From positions 290,001 to 354,000 of the forward strand of contig NZ_CP068230.1 of assembly GCF_009183365.2 (NCBI RefSeq): a stretch of 64,000 nt of DNA. Direction: 5' to 3'. The stretch comes from Shewanella algae. GTDB taxonomy: Bacteria > Pseudomonadota > Gammaproteobacteria > Enterobacterales > Shewanellaceae. A program made the position numbers and the translations under genes. The notes below the pieces were generated by a model, which worked only from the letters and a program-made list of their open reading frames with translations, searched no databases and was not told the origin of the DNA. This document shows positions 54,301-61,968 of this stretch, piece by piece (the stretch's first letter is position 1; each line of letters starts with the position of its first letter).

Positions 54301-54636
54301 ATGGAACAAGAGCAGTACAGCGACAGTGGTTTCTGGGCCAAACTCAAGGGTTATGCCAGGCAGGCCGGCAGGGAGGTAGTGCAAAAGGCACTCTGGCTAT
54401 ACTATGCCGCCCAAAGACCCGATACCCCCAAATGGGCCAAGACGGTGATCTTTGGCGCCCTGGCGTATTTCATTACTCCCTTGGATGCCATTCCGGATCT
54501 GACGCCCTTGGTGGGTTTCAGTGATGATCTCGGTGCGCTGGCAGCGGCACTGACCATGGTGAGCCTCTACGTGAATGCCGAGGTGAAGCAGGAAGCCGAT
54601 CAGACGCTGAAGCGCTGGTTTGGGGATGAGCAGTAA
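54301..54636 (+). CDS. DUF1232 (YkvA-like) membrane protein
   Basis: 111 residues. The core KTVIFGALAYFITPLDAIPDLTPLVGFSDDLGALAAAL (about 47-84) is the DUF1232 signature with its P-D-x-IPD motif, in a hydrophobic region that probably inserts in the membrane. The N-terminus is amphipathic, the C-terminus charged. The start is set at ATG 54301 after GGAGAGTGAG; a GTG 12 bp upstream is less likely. Function unknown. Confidence 0.85.
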   Translation: MEQEQYSDSGFWAKLKGYARQAGREVVQKALWLYYAAQRPDTPKWAKTVIFGALAYFITPLDAIPDLTPLVGFSDDLGALAAALTMVSLYVNAEVKQEADQTLKRWFGDEQ

Positions 54637-54672
54637 CTCAAGGTTGGCCGTCCCTGGCCCAATGGAGAAGGT

Positions 54673-55731
54673 TCAGAAGCGCCAGTTCAGATCGAAGTCG
54701 TAGCGAATGCCTATGGCAATGCTCTTGTCGGTGGTACCTTGTTCGTTGTCTTGCTGCAGGTACTCCAGGTGCAGGCGTACATTGCCGGCGGGGTTCCACT
54801 CCAGTGTGGTGTTGAATCCCTGATAATCCAAGCTGATATCTGACTCCAGTCCATCATCGAAGCGGAAGTAACCCAGCTTGAGTTTGTAATCCTGCCACAG
54901 CGGGATCGCCACTGCCGCATCCAGGGTGCTGCCATCCCGGTCTTCGCTGCCTGTCAATTGATAGTCTTTGTACTGGTAGGCGAGCGCCAGGTAGATACCG
55001 TTGTCGAAGCTGTAGGCCACAGCGGCGGCGCTGGTCTTATCCTTGCCGGTTTTCAGCTCACCCTCGAAATTGTCCTGTTCCAGATAGCTCACCCCCAGAT
55101 GCAAACCCTGCCAGTCAAAGCCCAGACCCGCATTGATGGCATCGGCGCCGCTGTTATCGCCTTCACCATCGAAACGCGCCGAGGCCATCAGGGTAAAGTG
55201 CTGTAACTTAAACTGGTACAACGCCAGGTTGTCGGCGAAGAAGGGGCTTTCCTGGTTGTAGGCAAACGGGCTGTTGGCGTTGTTGAATATGTCTGTGTAT
55301 TCGGCCACCAGGGTGTACTGCACCGGCCGCTGGCGGCCAAAGCTGAGTTGACCATAGGGTGAATCCACCCCGGCAAATGCCAGCCTGGCATCGCCGAAGC
55401 TGCCATCACCATTGAGGTTGATTTTCCATTCACCCTGAGCCAGCAAGGCCCAGCCGGGGGCAAATTCGGTGCGGCCCTTGACGCCGATACGGGACAGGGC
55501 ATCGCCCACATCCCACTCATCTGTGATGTCACTGTCGCTGTAAACCAGGGTCGGGCGCAGTGAACCATAGAGGCTGAAGCTGGTGTTCTCGGCGCTGGAG
55601 CTGACTTGTTGCTGTTCCAGGCGTTGCAGGCGCTGGTCAATCTGCTGCCAGTCACCGTTGCTGTTATTATCGGCCGCCATTGCTGTCAGCGGCAGGGCAC
55701 AACTGAGTAAATACAGGGAAGATGTTCGCAT
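54673..55731 (-). CDS. Outer-membrane porin (short N-terminal coiled coil)
   Basis: 352 residues. The signal peptide MRTSSLYLLSCALPLTAMAA is followed by a short coiled coil (IDQRLQRLEQQQ) and alternating beta strands (about 35-352), with aromatic girdle residues and a terminal Phe (LNWRF). It resembles Gram-negative porins of the OmpC/phosphoporin kind. It is the last gene of the molybdoenzyme cluster, but a possible terminator (55797-55826) separates it, so it may have its own promoter. The start is placed at ATG 55731 after GAGGGA. Confidence 0.85.
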   Translation of the reverse strand: MRTSSLYLLSCALPLTAMAADNNSNGDWQQIDQRLQRLEQQQVSSSAENTSFSLYGSLRPTLVYSDSDITDEWDVGDALSRIGVKGRTEFAPGWALLAQGEWKINLNGDGSFGDARLAFAGVDSPYGQLSFGRQRPVQYTLVAEYTDIFNNANSPFAYNQESPFFADNLALYQFKLQHFTLMASARFDGEGDNSGADAINAGLGFDWQGLHLGVSYLEQDNFEGELKTGKDKTSAAAVAYSFDNGIYLALAYQYKDYQLTGSEDRDGSTLDAAVAIPLWQDYKLKLGYFRFDDGLESDISLDYQGFNTTLEWNPAGNVRLHLEYLQQDNEQGTTDKSIAIGIRYDFDLNWRF

Positions 55732-55796
55732 CTGTTTGTCCCTCATTTGGGTATAGGGATCCCCGACCCATCAGGGCCGTGGTTGCCATAGGTTTG

Positions 55797-55826
55797 GAAA
55801 ACCCTCCCCCGGGAGCAGGAGGAGGG
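55797..55826 (-). terminator. Possible terminator after the cytochrome b gene
   Basis: On the minus strand CCCTCC pairs with GGAGGG (6 bp, about 13-nt loop), followed by TTTT. It ends the cluster before the porin gene. Confidence 0.55.
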
Positions 55827-55834
55827 CGCAGGGG

Positions 55835-56800
55835 TTATTTGCCTTTGGAGAGGCTGTCGTACCAGAGGTTGTGGTGCTGTTTCGCCCAGTTTTCGTCGCA
55901 CTTGCCACTGAGCATACATTCCATACCGCCTTCAGAGATCACTGTGGCCATATAGATGTGCACTATTGTAAAGGCGCCGAGTACGAAGGCACTGACAAGG
56001 TGGAGGATCAATGCCAGATTGGCACCGTCTTTGGTGGCCACCAGGCTTGGGAACATAAGCACCAGACCCGAGCCGACCATCAGGGCACCGAACAAGGCGA
56101 AGCACCAGAACCAGAGTTTTTCACCGGCATTGGCAAAACCGGCATCCGGATGCTTGCCTTTGAAGGGGCCGAAGTTCAGATAGCCGCCAACCACTTTGAG
56201 CCAGCCGATATCACAGGCTTCCGGCAGCTGCTTACCGGCCCATTTGACCACCATGACCGCCCATCCCAGGATGAAGGGGAAGGCCATCAGGTCATGCAGG
56301 GCTACCGAAGTACCGATAAAGCCGGTCCAGTGGGAGGCGCCCATGTTGGGTTCCAGCCAGAAGCGGCCGGCAACCATAATAAGGCCTGTGATGATCAGCA
56401 GTAGGCAGGCGATGGCGCCCACCCAGTGCACCAGCACATCCATGCCACTCCAGCGGTCGACCTTTTTGCCGGAAAAGCCCTGGCTCAGCTTGGCTTTACC
56501 ATTGATGGCCACGAACAATGCCAGCAGTACTATCATGCCAAAGAAGCTGTAGCTCAGGAGGTCGGCCCACCAGGAGGCCGGCGCCAGAGTATCGAGATAC
56601 CCTTGATTGACAGGGGGCAACGCGTCCGGGAACTGTGCCTGTTGCGGCATGCCCCTGAGTTCGGGGATATCGCCCTGAATTGCCACTTCCTGTATCGGTT
56701 GCCACTGTTGTGGCTCGGGTGTCAGAGTGTCGGCAGCCAGCAGCGGTAAGCTGAATACTAAGGCCACAGCACCTGAGATAAAGGCATTTAAACTTTTCAT
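55835..56800 (-). CDS. Formate-dehydrogenase-type cytochrome b (gamma subunit)
   Basis: 321 residues. A signal-like helix (about 5-22) and a periplasmic stretch are followed by four transmembrane helices (about 80-100, 122-145, 168-190, 240-290). Histidines HW (MDVLVHWVGAI), HWTGF, ALHDLM, LHLVSAF and IVHIYMA are candidates for the two b hemes, and the Shewanella FdhC/FdnI-like ending CMLSGKCDENWAKQHHNLWYD is familiar. It would pass electrons between the ferredoxin subunit and the quinone pool. It is unusual as the anchor of a DmsA/B-like pair, where a DmsC or NrfD-type anchor is expected. Confidence 0.88.
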   Translation of the reverse strand: MKSLNAFISGAVALVFSLPLLAADTLTPEPQQWQPIQEVAIQGDIPELRGMPQQAQFPDALPPVNQGYLDTLAPASWWADLLSYSFFGMIVLLALFVAINGKAKLSQGFSGKKVDRWSGMDVLVHWVGAIACLLLIITGLIMVAGRFWLEPNMGASHWTGFIGTSVALHDLMAFPFILGWAVMVVKWAGKQLPEACDIGWLKVVGGYLNFGPFKGKHPDAGFANAGEKLWFWCFALFGALMVGSGLVLMFPSLVATKDGANLALILHLVSAFVLGAFTIVHIYMATVISEGGMECMLSGKCDENWAKQHHNLWYDSLSKGK

Positions 56801-56818
56801 GTCAAATCCTTAAACATC

Positions 56819-57442
56819 TTAATGATGCTTTGCAGTCGGAGTCTCGACCCCGGAATTCTTCAGTCTGGAAGTGAGGAAGTCTTCCAGTGCCTGGGCATAA
56901 CAGAGCCAGAAATCCAGCCGTGCATGTTGGCTGATCCCCTGGGCAAACGCCTGATACCAGGTGCCCAGGTGTTGCTCGAGGAAGACTTGCGCCAACTGCT
57001 CCAGCTCATCGGCTGCGGCCGGGTCTTCGTTTTGCTGCTGATGGCGCAGGGCCTCGGCACAAAACAGAAACTCCAGCTCATTGCCTATATAGTCAGCCGG
57101 TTCGTTGAAACCTGTATCTGTCACCAGTCCCAGCTGCTGGTAGAAGTCGGCGACCTCCAGAGTGCGATCCGTATGGATCTGCCGGCCGACATCGCGGTAG
57201 ACAGACTCATAGGGAGGCACCAGCAACTTGGTGGGGCCGATACACATACGGTTGAAGTCACACTCAAGTTCCAGAGGCTCTGATTGCCAATGTTTGGCTT
57301 GTTGGAGCAACTCTGGATAGCGCTGCTCCTGTTCCAGCCAATCGATAAGCCGCTTGAGCGATTCAAGGCTTGAGGGGGCAAACAGCATTCCCTTCAAGGC
57401 CTGATAGCCGCTGGCGACCGGACCGAGGTCGAGATGTGTCAT
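56819..57442 (-). CDS. TorD/DmsD family molybdoenzyme chaperone
   Basis: A 207-residue all-helical cytoplasmic protein. ECDFNRMCIGPTKLLVPPYESVY is the typical TorD/DmsD segment (E-x-N-x3-G-P). NEPADYIGNELEFLFCAEA matches the (D/E)PxDH-type motif, with PADYIG in place of PxDHI. Such proteins bind the Tat signal and the cofactor-free enzyme until molybdenum cofactor is inserted. It overlaps the ferredoxin gene by 4 bp. The client is most likely the molybdoenzyme at 57999-60200. Confidence 0.88.
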   Translation of the reverse strand: MTHLDLGPVASGYQALKGMLFAPSSLESLKRLIDWLEQEQRYPELLQQAKHWQSEPLELECDFNRMCIGPTKLLVPPYESVYRDVGRQIHTDRTLEVADFYQQLGLVTDTGFNEPADYIGNELEFLFCAEALRHQQQNEDPAAADELEQLAQVFLEQHLGTWYQAFAQGISQHARLDFWLCYAQALEDFLTSRLKNSGVETPTAKHH

Positions 57443-57987
57443 GGCCGCTCCTTGATGATGACCATATTGGGCTTGGTGATGCAGTCGCCGTAACCTACGC
57501 CTTGTTTACTGGCTGAAGGTTTCTGGGCCAACACCTGCTGTACTCTGTCGGTATCCAGACACTTGACCGGACAACCGTCGACACAGGCGGGCTTGAGACC
57601 CTGATCGATAAGCTCAATACACATGTTGCACTTGGCGGCTTTGCCATCGGTTTTCAGCATGACTACCGCATCATAAGGGCAGGCACTGACACACAGGCCA
57701 CAACCGGTACATTTCTCGCGGTTGAGTACTACCAAACCATCGTCACGCACTGTATAGGCCTGAGCCGGGCACACCATGAGACAAGCCGGGTTGCCGCAAT
57801 GCATGCAGGAATGGCTGAGCCACATATCCACCATGCCGTCGTCACGTTTGACTTCGTAGCGGTCTACCTTGCGAAAGCGCACGTCTTCCGGCAGCTCATT
57901 GTGGATCTGGCAGGCTATGGTGCAGGCCTGGCAGCCGACACAGTTTTCCTGTCTGAAGACGAATCCGAGTTGATGTTTGTTTTCCAT
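57439..57987 (-). CDS. Ferredoxin subunit with four [4Fe-4S] clusters (DmsB-like)
   Basis: 182 residues and sixteen cluster cysteines in four groups: CVGCQACTIAC (about 16-26), CMHCGNPACLMVCP (about 61-74), CTGCGLCVSACP (about 95-106), and CNMCIELIDQGLKPACVDGCP (about 119-139). The pattern is that of DmsB/PsrB/PhsB subunits, which carry electrons between catalytic and membrane subunits. There is no signal peptide; it would be exported with the Tat partner. It starts 11 bp after the catalytic gene. Confidence 0.93.
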   Translation of the reverse strand: MENKHQLGFVFRQENCVGCQACTIACQIHNELPEDVRFRKVDRYEVKRDDGMVDMWLSHSCMHCGNPACLMVCPAQAYTVRDDGLVVLNREKCTGCGLCVSACPYDAVVMLKTDGKAAKCNMCIELIDQGLKPACVDGCPVKCLDTDRVQQVLAQKPSASKQGVGYGDCITKPNMVIIKERP

Positions 57988-57998
57988 GAGGATCTCCT

Positions 57999-60200
57999 TC
58001 AGGCTTTGGCCAGTGCCACGCGGGTTGAGTGATAGGCCGAGCAGCCGCCCATATCGGTCAATTTGTCTGTGGTCAACGAGTTGGTGCAGCCTTCGGTGCC
58101 GTTGGGATTGAGCCTGAGCCAGTTACACTTGGGAGTCATCAGCGAGCCCTCTGGCACACCTGTGGTGACCATGGCCACAAATTTGGCTTCACCTCTGTGG
58201 TTGCTGAGTTTGACTGTGTCGTTGTTGGCAATGCCGTATTGTTGGGCATCTTTGGGATTGATCTTGACGTAGTAGGCTGGAATAGCGCGGATATATTTCA
58301 CGTTGTAGAAGGAGCTGTTAACCCGCTGTGGTACCCCGGAAGATAGCAAGCGGAATGGCAACTCTCGCTCTCTGGGTTCCATCTCATCCTCTGGCAGGCC
58401 CCAATCCAGTACCGGATGGAAACCGGCATCGGCCATCAACTGAGAACTGAATTCAATCTTGCCGCTTGGGGTTTCATATTTACCGTCGGCCAATACGGGC
58501 TGAGGAATGTCCAGCTTGATGTATTTTTCCTTCATCAGCCGGTCATAGGTTACTCCTTTATAGTACTCGGAGTCGGTATCCAGCAGTTCGCGGATCACAT
58601 CGTCATTGCTTGCCTGGAAGGCGGGGTCTTCAAAGCCCATTGCCTGGCCCAGCTCGCGGAAGAAGGTCCAGTTACACTTGGCTTCACCCAGAGGTTCAAT
58701 CACCTTCTGGCACACCTGTACATAGTAGCCGTGGTAGTCGCCGACAATATCATCGGTTTCAAACTGGCTGGCAGCCGGGACTATGATGTCGCAGTACTGC
58801 AGAGAGTCTGTCATTACCATGTCGTGGCCGACAACAAACAGGTCTTCGCGCTTCATCCCCTCGAGCACCGCATTGGTATCGGGTGCCACAACCACAGGGT
58901 TACCGTTGTAGATGATCATCCCGTGGATCGGCTTGCTGGGCTTGTCGTGGCTGGTGGGATTGGTTGGATGCAGCGCCTTGGCCAGCTCTGTCATATTGAT
59001 CCGCTGGGCATCCGGATTCGGGCGCATGTATTTGCCGCTGGCCTGGTACTGATTCAAGCCACCACCGGCATGAACGTTGTCATAGATAAGGCCGTTACCG
59101 CGCTTACCGAAATTGCCTGTGACCGCCAGTAGCATGGCGACGGCGCGAGACATACGGGCACCGTTGAAGTTGCGCTGGAAGCCATAACCCATACGCAGCA
59201 TGGTTTTTTCGTTTTCACCCAGTACCTGGGCAAATTCAAACATCTTGGCTCTGGGTACCCCGGTAATGGCTTCGATTTCGTCGTAGCTGATTTCATCGAG
59301 GCGCTTGAGCAACTCGTCGTAGCCTATGGTCTGTTCGGCAATAAATTTATGATTAACAAGATCTTTTTCTACAAGATACTTCATGATACCGGCACACAAC
59401 TGTACGTCTGTGCTGGGGCGAGGTTGCAGGTAGATGTCGGCCTGAGAGCACAAAGGTGTGCGCTGTGGGTTGACCGCCAGCAGCTTGGTGCCGCGATCCC
59501 TGGCCTGGTTGATGAGCTTGATGGCTATGGTGTTGGAAACGACTTCATCGTGTCCCCAGGTCAGATAGACGTCACTGAGCAGCACATCTTCAGGATCCGG
59601 GCCGAGGAAGGTGCCGTAGAGTGACTTGAGGCCGTCGTAGGCGGCGTAGGTACATACCTTACGTTCCAGAATGGAGGAACCGATACGGTTCCAGAAACGC
59701 TCGCCGGAGGCCGACATGCCGATGGCACCATAGTTACCCGAATAGCTGTAGGGCAGAATTGCTTCCGAACCGTGCTCATTGATGATCTGCTTAAAGCGGC
59801 TGGCGATCTTGCTGTAGGCTTGATCCCAGGTGATCCGGCGCCACTTGCCTTCACCCTTCTTACCCACCCGTTCCATGGGATGCAGGATACGGTCGGCGGC
59901 ATAGGTGTACTGAACATAACTTTGCCCCTTGAGGCAGGGTGCCTTGCCAGTCTTGGCCTGTTCCTCGGCGCCGGTGACATAAGTCATTCTGCCGTCCTGA
60001 ACCCGGAACTTGAGCAGACAGCGGGCGGCGCAGTTACGCAGGCAGCTGTGGTACACGACTTTGCCGTTACGCTTGGCCAGCAACCCTGAATTGGCTCCCG
60101 CCTCTTTGGCATTGGCAACACCGGGAGTCAACCCTGACAGGGAGGAAAGCACGGCTGTGGCGCTGGCCCCCTGTAGAAATGTGCGTCTGTTGATTTTCAT
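57999..60200 (-). CDS. Tat-exported molybdopterin oxidoreductase (DMSO reductase family)
   Basis: 733 residues. The Tat signal is NRRTFLQGA (residues 4-12). The FeS motif is C53-x3-C57-x3-C61-x27-C89, the DmsA/PhsA arrangement. MGD-binding segments include WGHDEVVSNT, LLAVNPQRTP and GMIIYNGNPVVV, and the C-terminal molydopterin-binding domain is present (about 610-720). The region where the molybdenum ligand should lie reads KVCTYAAYDGLKSLYG, so a Cys or Thr could serve, not the usual DmsA Ser. The start is taken as ATG 60200, closest to the Tat motif; GTG and ATG codons 6-9 bp upstream are alternatives. Substrate unknown. Confidence 0.9.
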   Translation of the reverse strand: MKINRRTFLQGASATAVLSSLSGLTPGVANAKEAGANSGLLAKRNGKVVYHSCLRNCAARCLLKFRVQDGRMTYVTGAEEQAKTGKAPCLKGQSYVQYTYAADRILHPMERVGKKGEGKWRRITWDQAYSKIASRFKQIINEHGSEAILPYSYSGNYGAIGMSASGERFWNRIGSSILERKVCTYAAYDGLKSLYGTFLGPDPEDVLLSDVYLTWGHDEVVSNTIAIKLINQARDRGTKLLAVNPQRTPLCSQADIYLQPRPSTDVQLCAGIMKYLVEKDLVNHKFIAEQTIGYDELLKRLDEISYDEIEAITGVPRAKMFEFAQVLGENEKTMLRMGYGFQRNFNGARMSRAVAMLLAVTGNFGKRGNGLIYDNVHAGGGLNQYQASGKYMRPNPDAQRINMTELAKALHPTNPTSHDKPSKPIHGMIIYNGNPVVVAPDTNAVLEGMKREDLFVVGHDMVMTDSLQYCDIIVPAASQFETDDIVGDYHGYYVQVCQKVIEPLGEAKCNWTFFRELGQAMGFEDPAFQASNDDVIRELLDTDSEYYKGVTYDRLMKEKYIKLDIPQPVLADGKYETPSGKIEFSSQLMADAGFHPVLDWGLPEDEMEPRERELPFRLLSSGVPQRVNSSFYNVKYIRAIPAYYVKINPKDAQQYGIANNDTVKLSNHRGEAKFVAMVTTGVPEGSLMTPKCNWLRLNPNGTEGCTNSLTTDKLTDMGGCSAYHSTRVALAKA

Positions 60201-60221
60201 AGTCATCACTCACCATAATTT

Positions 60222-60304
60222 GGACCCTGGGTCCGTTATGATTGTTGGCCCAAGGGCCTTTATAGTGCCGGTTTCCCGGCGTTACCCCGGGGGATACCCC
60301 CCGG
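60222..60304 (-). other. Cluster of four hairpins between the DsbB-like and molybdoenzyme genes
   Basis: Within 83 nt: GGACC/GGTCC (60222-60234), GGCC/GGCC around CAAG (60247-60258), GCCGG/CCGGC (60267-60280), and CCGGGGG/CCCCCGG (60287-60304). No T run follows any of them. It looks like an mRNA processing or decay barrier that lets the molybdoenzyme message be expressed differently from the upstream genes. Confidence 0.6.
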
Positions 60305-60316
60305 AGCTAAGGTGCG

Positions 60317-61759
60317 TTACATTACAAAGGTTTGCAGTTGGTTACGGCCATTCACCAGGCTGACAGTCAGCAGTTGACCATCGCGAACCAGCAAGCCCTG
60401 TGGGTTGTTTGTGCCAGGCAGTTTCACACCTGAGTGAACTTCACCTGTGAGCAGGTTGAGTTGCATGGCTTCACTCGCATCATTGTTGAGCAGCCAGGCT
60501 TGCTCGCCATCGACGCTGATACCCGTCAGTTGTGGCAGCGCCTTGCCTTCAAGCCCCTTGAGATTGGCTTCGGCAGACAGTGTCATGTCACCCTTGTCGA
60601 AACGGGATACCACCAAGGCATCGCTGAGTTCGTTGCGGGTGGTGACAGTGACGTATTGATCCAGCGCTTTGCTGTAACCCAGTGCCAGGCTATAACTGGT
60701 CTTGGCTCTGACAGTGCTGAACTGACCACGGGCCGTTTCGCCTATGCCGTCGCTGCTCTGATTGAAGCGGCGATAGTTCATTTCCCAATTTTGCTCAGGA
60801 TCCACTACCAGTTCGGCCCAGGCCTTGTTGAACCCCATCACCAACAGGCTGTTGGCCGAGGTAAAGCTGACGCCGCTCAAGGTTTCAATGTGCAGCATAT
60901 ACATGCCGTCGATTTGCGCCTGAGTGAGCAGTTTGAACTGACGGTCGAGTATGTAGACCCAGTTGTCTGAAGTGGTCAGGGCGTAGAGCTGGCTTTCAGG
61001 CTGGTAGTCGATGGCGGTTACCCGGCCGGAAATCGCTTCCGGCAATGCCGTTTGGCTCAGTAGTCTGGCTTCTGGAGCCGAGGTAAACAGTGCAGCCGTC
61101 TTGTTCCAACTTTCTATATCCGGGTTGCTGATGGCATAGGCGCCGCGGGCATCCGGGGCATAGGTTGGCCAGTGGTCCAGTTCCCAGCTCATGAACTTGG
61201 GATTGAAGGATACGCGGCCTGGACTGTCCTGGCCGACGAAGGGAATCGGGCCGGTTTGGGTAAAGGCCTGTACTATGTTGCCGGCTATTACCACCAGGAA
61301 TACGCCGCAGGCCAATTTTGGCAGAGTGTCCAGCGGCTGTTTGCCATAGGCGTTGCCGGGAAATTTATTGCCCAGGGTCAGCATCAGCAGAGCAACAACC
61401 ACAAGGACCACGATAAAGACCAGCAGTGCCCAGGTGTAGGTATGGGCGCCCATGATCTTCAATGAGAAGCCCTGGCCTATGTCGCTGCCGAGGTTGATGG
61501 AAGTATGCACGGATGCCATAAAGGCACCATAAATACCCAGCCAAACCAGCGCGGCAATGTATTTCGGCTTGAGGCCAAAGCGCACAATATACAGAGCGGT
61601 CAGCGCCACCAGAATCATTGCCGTACGTTCTTGCCAGCAAAATGCACAAGGGTTATCCAGGAGAATAAATCCGAAAAAGAAACAGGCAATACCTACGGGT
61701 AAGGCCATGATGACAATAGCGGCGAAGGATGCCAACTTGTTGAATATATGCTCTTTCAT
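60317..61759 (-). CDS. DsbB-like membrane protein with C-terminal periplasmic propeller domain
   Basis: 480 residues. The first 150 form four transmembrane helices of the DsbB type, with the loop PCAFCWQER (Cys38, Cys41) matching the PCVLCIYER loop of DsbB next to the quinone site. DsbB's second cysteine pair is missing: the only other cysteines are 26 and 151, both in or near membrane helices. Residues about 190-480 are a repeated beta pattern (VTAIDYQPESQLYALTTSD, LTGISVDGEQAWLLNNDA) like a propeller, with no cysteine. It is co-directional with a molybdoenzyme. It may pass electrons between thiols and quinone, or sense redox state; neither is shown. Confidence 0.82.
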   Translation of the reverse strand: MKEHIFNKLASFAAIVIMALPVGIACFFFGFILLDNPCAFCWQERTAMILVALTALYIVRFGLKPKYIAALVWLGIYGAFMASVHTSINLGSDIGQGFSLKIMGAHTYTWALLVFIVVLVVVALLMLTLGNKFPGNAYGKQPLDTLPKLACGVFLVVIAGNIVQAFTQTGPIPFVGQDSPGRVSFNPKFMSWELDHWPTYAPDARGAYAISNPDIESWNKTAALFTSAPEARLLSQTALPEAISGRVTAIDYQPESQLYALTTSDNWVYILDRQFKLLTQAQIDGMYMLHIETLSGVSFTSANSLLVMGFNKAWAELVVDPEQNWEMNYRRFNQSSDGIGETARGQFSTVRAKTSYSLALGYSKALDQYVTVTTRNELSDALVVSRFDKGDMTLSAEANLKGLEGKALPQLTGISVDGEQAWLLNNDASEAMQLNLLTGEVHSGVKLPGTNNPQGLLVRDGQLLTVSLVNGRNQLQTFVM

Positions 61760-61768
61760 AACGACTCT

Positions 61769-61936
61769 TTAGTAATTTCCGACTGGAAGTAAAATGCCCC
61801 AGGACATCATGATCCAAATAAAGAAACTCATTCCGATACAACCGAAAAGAAGTTTATCTGCCAGTTTTTCTTTTTCTGGTTTCTTATAAACCAGATAAGC
61901 GGCATAGGCCGTAATGCAAAATAGTGTGAACTCCAT
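61769..61936 (-). CDS. Small membrane protein (55 residues)
   Basis: 55 codons: MEFTLFCITAYAAYLVYKK, then a charged turn KPEKEKLADK, and a second hydrophobic helix FGCIGMSFFIWIMMSWGILL. Two helices with a cytoplasmic or periplasmic lysine/glutamate-rich loop; one Cys in each helix. AGAGG lies 6 bp before the ATG, and the DsbB-like gene starts 9 bp after the stop. It is probably a subunit or partner of the neighbouring membrane protein. Not recognised as any family. Confidence 0.75.
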   Translation of the reverse strand: MEFTLFCITAYAAYLVYKKPEKEKLADKLLFGCIGMSFFIWIMMSWGILLPVGNY

Positions 61937-61968
61937 TGGATACCTCTTGTTTCACTTGTGATTTATCT

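Noticed and set aside
54169..54384. 71-codon minus-strand frame at the DUF1232 start
   Set aside because: It overlaps the 5' part of the better supported DUF1232 gene and extends into AT-rich DNA.
57999..60200. Reading the molybdoenzyme as a formate dehydrogenase because of its cytochrome b partner
   Set aside because: The N-terminal iron-sulfur motif is C-x3-C-x3-C, not the C-x2-C-x3-C of FdnG/FdhF, and no in-frame TGA (selenocysteine) or typical formate site motif is seen.
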